A stretch of DNA of 21,673 nt from Chara braunii (lineage: Eukaryota; Streptophyta; Charophyceae; Charales; Characeae), in NCBI GenBank assembly GCA_003427395.1, contig BFEA01000160.1:1716824-1738496 (forward strand). The letters are read 5' to 3'. Shown piece by piece: positions 1 through 7,109 of this stretch. The notes under the pieces are model-generated. The model ran no database searches. It worked only from the letters and a program-made list of their open reading frames with translations, and had not been told where the DNA came from. The first letter of the stretch is position 1, and each line of letters starts with the position of its first letter. Position numbers and translations under genes: made by a program.

Positions 1-249
1 CCTCCTGCCCATACCATCCCCACCCCTACTCCTCCTGCCCAAAGCATTGCAAGCCGATTAAAAAGAGAGAGTGAGGAGGGAAGGGGCTGGGAAGTCCTTG
101 GACGGGCCCATTGGTTGCCGGTGGTCTATCATGGTCCTGCCGTGGAAGGTAAGGCAATAGTCTCTCTTGAAACCCCTCCATTCCACTTCTGCCACCCAGC
201 CCCCCTCTTCCCCTCCCAGCCAGTCTTCAGCCAAACTTTGGATTTTCTT

Positions 250-740
250 CTAGATGTCTGAGGCTGTCTGCATTGTGTCCATTCTCTCTTTAGTCTTTTC
301 CCACTGCTGGGTCAGCTCCATCTGAATTTGTTGCTTTATCAGGCCTGTGAGCCCCCCCCCTCCTCCTGTCTGGCGCCTTCCATCTACAAGGTGCAGCATC
401 TTCTCCAGACGGCCAAGAGGATGGCCCAACGCCCGAAGTGGAACATGTTCAGAGCAAAATCGCTGGCTTGCGGAGGGTGCCATGTTCCCAGCAGCAGGGC
501 CTGCCAGTCCCAAGGCCAGTCTGCGGCAGTGCCCAATTGACGCCAAATATGGTTCCATCACCTGCAGGTGAGGACCGAGCCCGAACATTGGAGGAATACA
601 TGCTCTATGGTTTCCGGGATCTTGCAGGAGGGGAAATTAAGGACACAGAACCTCCACCAGGGGTCGGCCAATCCCCTTTGTTCCAGTGTGGTTCTGTCTA
701 TCAACCAGTCATTTGTTGCAAGGCACCTGTGCAGCTGCAC
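250..740 (-). pseudogene. LINE ORF2 3'-terminal fragment (zf-RVT region), decayed
   Basis: This is the C-terminal end of a non-LTR retrotransposon ORF2, which in intact elements encodes endonuclease and reverse transcriptase. Reading leftwards from 740, the frame gives a reverse-transcriptase-associated zinc-binding pattern: two Cys (FCVLNFPSC), then ETIEHVFLQC with His and Cys. This closely follows the C..C....ETxEHLFxxC form of the family. A TGA lies at 558-560. The same frame then continues with a Trp-rich tail (WNHIWRQL, later HFGRWAILLAVWRRC) typical of the segment after the zinc motif, until a TAG at 384-386. A second frame continues as a charged helix (GLIKQQIQMELTQQWEKTKE) and stops at 250; beyond it the frame stays open towards about 60. 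No polymerase domain lies upstream, so the copy is 5'-truncated. The two stops and one frame change make it a dead copy. The domain call is fairly secure; the exact LINE clade is unknown. Confidence 0.6.
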
Positions 741-919
741 TCAATCTGCCATAATGATTGTTCAAGTGTGATTGATGATGATGATGAATGGTCTGAACTT
801 CTGAAGTGAAACGGAGAATCCCAAGGCAAAGTAGGAAATAGTACCCCGTAATACCTTTTTATTAGTTTTTAAAGTTTTTTTTAATTATTATGTTTTAATA
901 AAGTTGATGACTAGGATGG

Positions 920-1013
920 TTTTTTTTTTTTTTTTTTTTTTTTTGAAGAAGAAAAAGCTCCATCTATTGGTGGGGAGCAGCACCTGCTGGAAACCGGGTC
1001 CAGTGTCCCATAT
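920..1013 (-). repeat. Dispersed repeat copy A with poly(T) edge (probable minus-strand retroposon tail)
   Basis: A run of 25 T (920-944) is followed by a purine-rich stretch and a 56-bp segment (958-1013). That segment recurs at 2195-2250 with five mismatches. Read on the minus strand, the segment runs into a poly(A) tail, as expected for the 3' end of a LINE- or SINE-type insertion. The rest of the element cannot be delimited. Confidence 0.55.
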
Positions 1014-1500
1014 GATCACAAAAAACATTCAATAGAGAAACAATGAATGTTGAAGTTTGCTTTGTCTCAGGGTGGGGCAGCAGCCTACCGGGTGCCAGAA
1101 AGAAGCATTCCACAACTAGTTCTGTTCTACTCCTAATTCACTGTATTTAGCCACCATACAACCCTTGATTTTCCAGATCCCCCTTGGAGATTAATCATAC
1201 GCAAACCAGGACCTTGGGACCATAGACATAGGAGATGGGGGGAAAGGGTCTGGAAAGTCTGCAACAGAGCGCACGGGAATAGATGGATCTACCACTGTCC
1301 AATCACCAAAAATACACCTGTAATCCCTGCTTATTTTTTCATTTTCCCTGCCCTTAGCTCCCTCCCACTTAATTTCACCCAACTTCCCTCCCTGGTTTCC
1401 TCCAAGCCAGCTGTGACTGAAATGTTTGATGAGTAGGATGTTGATGAACCAGATGTAGAAATTCCAAATACCTAACAATGCCTATCTGTCATTCTGCCTT
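1014..1500. other. Unassigned sequence
   Basis: I see no gene, RNA or clear repeat here. It is moderately AT-rich and poor in CpG, like most of the first 5 kb. Confidence 0.4.
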
Positions 1501-1571
1501 TCTGTCTCTGTTTGTCTGTGTCTGCCTGCCTGCTCTGTCTGTCAGACTGTCTGCCTGCCTGCTCTGTCTAT

Positions 1572-1620
<49 letters not shown>

Positions 1621-1900
1621 TGTCTTTCTGTCTATTTGCCTCTGTTTTTTTGTCTGTTTGTGTGTTCGCCTATTTGTCAGTCTTTTTGCCTGTTCATCTT
1701 TCCGTCTGCGTCGATGTCTGTCTCTCCGTGTCTGTCTATTTGTATGCCTCTGTGTCTTTCGTATGTCTGTTGGCGAGTCTGTTTATCTAAGACTATCGGT
1801 CTATTCGTCAACGTACATCCATCCGTCCATCCTTCTATCCAACACACTAGATCCATCCATTTATCCATCCGACACACATGAACCAGCAGTACATCTGAGC
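1501..1900 (+). repeat. CTGC/CTGT tetranucleotide microsatellite and degenerate pyrimidine-rich flank
   Basis: The core (about 1525-1630) is a run of CTGC/CTGT/CTGC units, nearly perfect TGCC repeats at 1571-1618. It fades into TGTCTG/TTTGTC-type degenerate sequence and then an ATCC-rich stretch (about 1810-1880). Several long open frames cross this region, but their Cys/Leu/Ser-repeat translations are a by-product of the tetranucleotide. Confidence 0.85.
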
Positions 1901-2086
1901 CTCTTTTTCCCGACCCAGATTTCTGCCATGCGGCACAGAGAATCATCAGTATGCCTGGCGTTGCCAGACTTTTTCAGTCCACTACACCGAACTTCTAAGG
2001 AAGAGGCGTGTTAAACCACCAGTATTTCCGAAAGTCATGGCCGCATGCACGCTGAGACGTGCTGGGATGAATAGGCCCTGGGGCAC

Positions 2087-2250
2087 TCACATAATTTATT
2101 TATTTATTTTATTATTATTATTATTTTTAAACAACACCCCCACCGGTGGTAGTGGCGCTGATAAGAGCAGACACCACTGCCACCCGTTGAGAGGCTCCGT
2201 CTATTGGTGGGGAGCATCACCTGCTGAAAAACGGGTCCAGCGTCCCATAT
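2087..2250 (-). repeat. AT-rich microsatellite plus dispersed repeat copy B
   Basis: TTTA/TTA units (about 2091-2130) precede a segment that matches copy A: 2195-2250 aligns without gaps to 958-1013. The shared AGAGAAACAAT sequence just beyond (about 2272-2282, and near 1036-1046 in copy A) extends the homology with indels. Both copies have an A/T-rich tract on the same side, which supports a common retroposed family in minus orientation. Confidence 0.5.
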
Positions 2251-2285
2251 ACAGAGTGTCATCAGAGAACAGCAGAGAAACAATC

Positions 2286-2921
2286 CTGCCAGCATTGATT
2301 ACCCTGGCTTACAGGGGACTGACTGAGCAGGACGTCGGAAAAACTTGGGAGAACGATTTTTTTTAAATCAACAACTGGAAAAACCTGCCAATATTGACTG
2401 CTCTGGACTCCGGAGCTGGTTGTAACTGTAATCCACCTGTAATCACCAAACCAGCTGTCCATAATCTGCAGGCTCCATGGGTCTGGAAACAGCAGCCCTC
2501 ATGCAGGAAGATTTCTGAGATGCGCAAACAAGTGTAGCCGGGGTCCAGCTGAGATCCCCTTTCCCTTCTTCGACCCTTCATCTGGTCAGCGTACCGGGAG
2601 GAGCCACTGGGGGGCACCAACGGGTCCTCCCGACACCCAGCCCTTCCTCGAACGGTCCCCTTGCGACCAGGCAACCATACAGTCATCTGTCGGTTATAGC
2701 CAGCTGTCATCCCTCCCTTTTTCTTTTTCCTTACATAGTAGATTCAGAGTGGTAAAGAAGGAAAACTGGATGGTGTCTGGAGGGAAACTGCCAGCATTGA
2801 TTGCTCTGAGAACCAGAGGATTGACTGAGCAGGTGTGAAAGTGGAAGTAAAAAGGTCACCGTCATCCTATCCAACCCTGTTCCTAGTCAGGGAGCCGGGG
2901 AGGAGCCACTGGGCGGCACCA
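2286..2921. repeat. Interspersed short repeat modules (R2 x3, R3 x2)
   Basis: Module R2, beginning CTGCCAGCATTGATT and ending GACTGAGCAGG, occurs at 2286-2331 and 2788-2833. A diverged, shortened version is near 2382-2415. Module R3, containing GGAGGAGCCACTGG followed by GGCACCA, occurs at 2585-2619 and 2886-2921. The modules keep the same order, so this looks like an old duplicated repeat block. No coding sequence is supported. Confidence 0.55.
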
Positions 2922-3239
2922 CATAAATTCATTCATTGACAAGTGGAAATGTTGCGGCAACGTAGCAATGGCCAGATGCACGCCGCGACTTCCAGAAGTG
3001 CAGGTGGTCTAACCACTGCATCGGAGCAAACGCCCTTGCTGTACGACTCAACCCACCCTGATTTCCGCCGCGAGTATCACCACACACACCAAGGAAGAAT
3101 CACCAGAAGCCTCACCACTGCACGCACTTACCCCAAAAGTACTTTGCGTCGACATGAAACGAAGTAAAAAAAAACGACGGTCCAAACCCACCGTCGAAAA
3201 CGTGCTTCGAGTTGCACATTTCATATAAATAATACGCAC

Positions 3240-3319
3240 AATATGTGAGGTTTTACTCTCGCGGAGGACACAATGTGAGGCTTTACTCTTGCGGAGGACA
3301 CAATGTGAGGCTTTACTCA
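3240..3319 (+). repeat. 30-bp tandem repeat, 3 copies
   Basis: Units starting at about 3240, 3270 and 3300 share CAATGTGAGGCTTTACTC and GCGGAGGACA, with exact 30-bp spacing. The first copy carries a few substitutions. No function is apparent. Confidence 0.8.
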
Positions 3320-3850
3320 CCTTGCCAGGTTGCAAAATCGTTTCTCATGGGGGTTTGTCAGAAAGGTGGGGTGAGTGATGCACTGACGAATCACTCACTA
3401 AAATGAGGGTGGGGTGAGTAGTGCAGCCAGGCCCAAAAGAGCTCAGCTGCGTATTTATGTCCGGGAAAAGTACCAGTGGTTTAACAGGCATAGTAGGATT
3501 TGAAAGCCTAGGTATAGGCACACAGCTCAGTTGGGTGTCCCCCTCAGTCATCGACTCATCTCCAGGGGAAAATCAAACCAGCCAAGTTCCAGCTGCTTTG
3601 CTCACCACTCAAACAGTAAATTAAATGCAAAGCTGTCCACTCTTGGGGTCAAGCAATGCCCTTTGTACCATCAAATAACTTAGCCAGCCACGTGTGAGGG
3701 CCTCAATTTCCCATTTGATCCTCACCCCTCCTCTCACTCCCAGACTGACAGCTGGGCCACCAACCCAGGTGGGTGTGACTAAGATCCATAGCCTAATCAA
3801 TTGGAGAAAACCTAAGTAGCATCAAAATCAAAATAAAATAAGTTGACAAT
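3320..3850. other. Unassigned CpG-poor sequence
   Basis: The short open frames here have no recognisable protein features. GGGGTGAGT is repeated at about 3368 and 3411. Otherwise nothing is seen. Confidence 0.4.
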
Positions 3851-3858
3851 GTATGTAT

Positions 3859-3978
3859 GTCCTTCAGGACATCCGTAAAAATTGGAACGATACAGAGAAG
3901 ATTACCATGGCCCCTGCGCAAGGATGACACACATAAATGGAGAAAATAAGTTGTATGTCAAAAAAAAAAAAAAAAAAA
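3859..3978 (+). pseudogene. U6 snRNA retropseudogene with poly(A) tail
   Basis: Positions 3859-3945 match spliceosomal U6 snRNA from its 5' stem-loop. The loop is shortened (GTCCTTCAGGAC instead of the usual GTCCCTTCGGGGAC). The ACAGAGA box within TTGGAACGATACAGAGAAG, the CATGGCCCCTGCGCAAGGATG core and GACACACATAAAT follow. Differences from the conserved sequence include TACCATGG for TAGCATGG and changes in the CACGCACAAATCGAGAA segment. The match ends after GAGAA. It is followed by about 14 nt of unrelated sequence and a run of 19 A (3960-3978), which U6 genes lack; U6 is a Pol III transcript ending in a U run. No TATA or upstream element of a plant U6 promoter is visible. This is the signature of reverse transcription of a U6-containing chimeric RNA by LINE machinery. 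Confidence 0.85.
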
Positions 3979-5215
3979 GTTGAATGTCCTATGCAAGTCA
4001 CAGCCCAAGAGGGAATACTCACACTAGCACTTTCCTGGATGTCCCTGATACCAGTTACGACCACTCCTGGGCCCATCTGACCACAATTACGTCCAGAGAT
4101 CAGTACCAAATGTCCAAGTGTGAGCAGGCTCTGAGGCTTGTTTAATGTTTAATGAATTGTAACCCATAAACCCTCTCTCCATATACACTGACTTATATTA
4201 AGCAGATTGACATAATCATCATACATTAATGCAATTTTACGATTCGATTTGGAAAGCAGGTTCTATAATATGGCAGTAATCTGAAGAGGATGGATGCCAT
4301 GCGACCATAAGATTGGATTTCATGATCACGTCACGTCATGAATCAGTGAAAAGTTGTCAGGCTCACCGGGCCCATATATATTGCACGGTAACGAGCTGAA
4401 TCAGATTCACTTAGAAGCTCAGAGTTCGGATTTTACAAACTGCCTGCCACTGGTACAGCAGTGAGTGAAAATGCATCAACGGCTCCCATGGAAAAGAAGA
4501 CCGCAAAGAAGAATGCAAGGAATATGAGCAAGAGCGATATATGTGATGACCCGTCCAAACATGGACTGAAACACACCACTGATTTCTGAGTTTTGCCCAT
4601 AGACTGAATGCCTTGCTGAGTTTCCCACCTGCTACTAAGTCTGTGTGTGCACGCTTGCTGGACTGTATGTCTGTCTGAGTGCTGGTTGGCTTGAGTGTGT
4701 GTGTGGCCCGCAAGGGCACTTGCTCGTTCATTGGGCCCTCAGAGCCGGTACTTACCTGTGGCCGTGACACTGAGGGATTGCAGCAGGAAAAACACTCAAG
4801 TAGCGGGTAGGCCGGTACCGCACCCTGAAGAGGTAGATGTGCGGGTACTGGAGGCCGAGCAGGAGAAGACAAAAGTGGCATTTTCAGAGGCCCAGTAGTC
4901 GTAGGTTAGGTCTAGGTGGATACCAGTCCAACCAGTCTGGGTCTAGGGCCTGTACGGGCAATATCAGAGTCTGCAATGATGTTTCCCTCCGAAAGGGAGG
5001 AGGTACCAGTTGCTTGGAAGGCCGAGCGGCCTGGAAGTCACCGCCCGAAGAGGCAAGCAGGCCGGTGTGCAAGTTCGGCAACACACTGGTTGGAGCGCCA
5101 GTTGGAGCAGCGCTATCCAGGAGCAACGCTGATGGGGGAAGGAGAAGGACACGGAGGAGGAAGAAGGACAGGAAGGGGGAGGAGTGCCAGGGAACATTGT
5201 TTTCGTTTAAAGTGA
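3979..5215. other. Unassigned sequence with weak coding hints
   Basis: No recognisable gene. A TATA-like CATATATATTG (about 4371-4381) lies upstream of a short plus-strand open frame (about 4391-4588) with a Lys-rich segment (MEKKTAKKNARNMSKSD); this may be chance. The plus-strand frame ending at 4898 has a short charged stretch (VRVLEAEQEKTKVAFSEAQ). The following 4.9-5.2 kb is GC-rich and purine-biased, with overlapping open frames and no domain I recognise. Confidence 0.35.
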
Positions 5216-5337
5216 AATTGTTTTCATGTTCACTTTTTTTTCAGTGTAAAATAACACATATAAGAGAGGAATAAATGAGGAAAATAGCGATGAAACAAGG
5301 CGAAATGGTGAGAACTTAACATTGGCAACTGAGAAAT

Positions 5338-5626
5338 ACGTCATTCGCACAATAAAATTTAGAAATTCCGGAAAGCAATATGTCATTTGCACAATAACAT
5401 TTGAGAATTGTGGAAAGCAATATGAACCATAGAAACAATTGTTAACCATCAAGAAAGTGTTCAATGACACACAAACTATTTAGACTATTCTTAACTATGA
5501 ACAAAGTGTCGAATGACACATAACACTTGAAACTGTGACTAACCATCAACAAAGTGTTGAATGATATCAAACTCTGCATATTTGGAATGTTCACTCATGC
5601 TCGACCATCGACAAAATGTCAAATGC
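5338..5626. repeat. Two short tandem repeat families at the 3' end of the protease gene
   Basis: A 42-bp unit (GTCATTYGCACAATA ... GGAAAGCAATATG) occurs at about 5340 and 5382. A second unit, AACCATCAACAAAGTGTTGAATGA and variants, starts at 5443, 5492, 5540 and 5602 (spacings 49, 48 and 62). The last copy (5602-5626) lies inside the protease coding sequence, where the minus strand encodes the last residues (ILSMVEHE). The non-coding copies therefore look like duplications of the gene's own 3' end. Confidence 0.75.
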
Positions 5627-6398
5627 TATTCTCAGCCTCATATACGTGATGTTCTCTTGCGAGAAATCGAATGGTGGAAAGTGACCTTTCGCTAACAAAG
5701 ATGCAAAACCTAACATAAAAACACCACAACTGCAACCGTCATGTTGGACAGGCACCCCATCAAGTGATGTCTCGAAAGGTGTCGCAAGCTCGTCGACCTG
5801 ATATCTTTCATGAAGATTCTGACGTCTGAACTCCATTCTAAAAAATGTGGCTACTACTTCTTGCGCTGGGAGGCGGTCGTCGCGAGGGACAGGGTCTAAT
5901 AGCTGGAATTCGCACTTGCAACCGTTTATTCTAACACATGCCAAAGCCAGTGGTCTCCAAAGTTCAAAGGGATAAGTACAAAGTTATAATCGAAAATATT
6001 TCTTCCCCTAACCCACTTCATTCCCTCACAGTAAGCAATTTCTCTGGACGTCGCGGATGTCATCCTGACATAGAAAAAATAATCTAGAATATACACAGAT
6101 GGAATGTCCTTCGGACTTTCGTCTTTAATCTGTCCTCTAGACATCAAATTCTCTTTGGCGTTATCATTGTCGATCTGGATTGCCAACAGATACAAATTCA
6201 CGGCTTCGTCATTCAACCATCCTCCTGCTTCAATGACGAGCATAATGTTTTTCTTTTCCACCTTCCAGTCACCCTTGTAAACAACAATGTCGTATTCTTC
6301 GTTTTCTTCACCGGTCCTCACAACCCTTTCAACATACTGCATCTCGACCTTAGTGAGGGGTTGCGTTGCTAGAGGAATCTTGAACGACTGGTCAGGCA
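5591..6398 (-). CDS. C48 (Ulp1/SENP-like) cysteine protease domain, 3' exon, one frameshift
   Basis: This is the C-terminal catalytic exon of a Ulp1-family peptidase. In cells these cleave SUMO or related ubiquitin-like proteins; copies also occur in plant Mutator- and CACTA-type transposons. A splice acceptor (TTTGTATGCAG on the minus strand) ends at 6399. The exon then shows GGWLNDEAVNLYLLAIQ (the family's WLND start), SVYILDYFFYVRM, and NFVLIPLNFGDHW with the catalytic His-Trp. The frame breaks directly after this pair, near 5938-5944, where one base appears to be missing. The downstream frame resumes with CEFQLLDPVP, holding the likely catalytic Asp. It then reads VQHDGCSCGVFMLGF, holding the oxyanion-hole Gln and the nucleophile Cys in the usual Q-x5-C spacing. 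It ends at a TGA at 5591-5593. All active-site positions are present, so the break may be a sequence error rather than decay. Bound to the exons at 6496-6852 and 7110-9915 by strand and order. Confidence 0.85.
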
Positions 6399-6495
6399 CT
6401 GCATACAAACACACAGGTAAACAACAACGGTATGTCTAAGACTTCCATACAAGTAGTGCCTTTCTGAAAATAGATATAAGAAGCGGACACGAAGT

Positions 6496-6852
6496 TCATG
6501 ACGGTGCTTGTTTGCCAACTTCGTTGTCGCTGCCGCTTTCCGCAACAGATACAGTGCAAACTTCACGGTGCAATTTCTTCCCTTGTTTCGTCCCTATTCC
6601 CACAACTTTAAACATCCTTAGAGCAGTTGGCCTCACAAACGGGATCGTCACAGGTTGCGCTCGTCTTCTAACTGTTTTGGGTAACAACGGCAGCGTTGAC
6701 AAGGCTTGCAAACCACGACGTATAATTTTCTTATCACTGTTCCTTTGCGAGTGCACGCGAGGGGCTTTCCACAGTCCTTTACGCAGGTCTGCACCTTCAT
6801 CAATGTATAGAGCACAATCATCACCGATAGTAACGAGTAATATGAGTAACGA
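6496..6852 (-). CDS. Probable internal exon of the Ulp1-like gene
   Basis: The minus-strand frame is open from 6852 to the stop at 6496-6498. It lies between the long N-terminal exon and the protease exon. It begins with an acidic, ordered-looking stretch (DDCALYIDEGADLRKGLW), passes a Lys/Arg-rich segment (HSQRNSDKKIIRRG, PKTVRRRA), and ends with the acidic SVAESGSDNEVGKQ. No domain is recognised. Exact splice sites are unclear: the donor should lie before the stop at 6496, and an acceptor anywhere between about 6800 and 6852 is possible. AT-rich sequence on either side (6400-6490 and 6860-7105) looks intronic. The coding assignment rests on composition, strand and position, not homology. 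Confidence 0.5.
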   Translation of the reverse strand, partial: SLLILLVTIGDDCALYIDEGADLRKGLWKAPRVHSQRNSDKKIIRRGLQALSTLPLLPKTVRRRAQPVTIPFVRPTALRMFKVVGIGTKQGKKLHREVCTVSVAESGSDNEVGKQAPS

Positions 6853-7109
6853 TCATTTTGATATCATTACAAATTCGCTAAAACAACATGAATGTAAATG
6901 AATACTAATAGGAGTAAAGTATTGTGAGTCAAACTTAAAAGTCGATTGTGTGCTTCATTTACCGATTCGGACGCACTATAAGGCACACTACATATATGCA
7001 AATAAACATGGAACAGTTCCAATGCACAACAGCATGCAAAACCGAAAAATCATCTCTCGTTCTAGGTACAATATTACACATATATTAACTTCGTAAGGTA
7101 AGTGTTCAC

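Noticed and set aside
438-809. Plus-strand 123-residue open frame followed by AATAAA
   Set aside because: It begins at a GTG, has no domain, and lies antisense to a recognisable LINE zinc-motif and Trp-rich tail on the minus strand.
1478-2014. 178-residue Cys/Leu/Pro-rich open frame
   Set aside because: It is the translation of a CTGC/CTGT microsatellite and its flanks; all three frames are open for the same reason.
4748-4758. U1 snRNA 5'-end-like ACTTACCTG (also at 16051-16059)
   Set aside because: Only about ten bases match. The U1 stem-loops and Sm site do not follow. Such matches are also just minus-strand splice-donor consensus.
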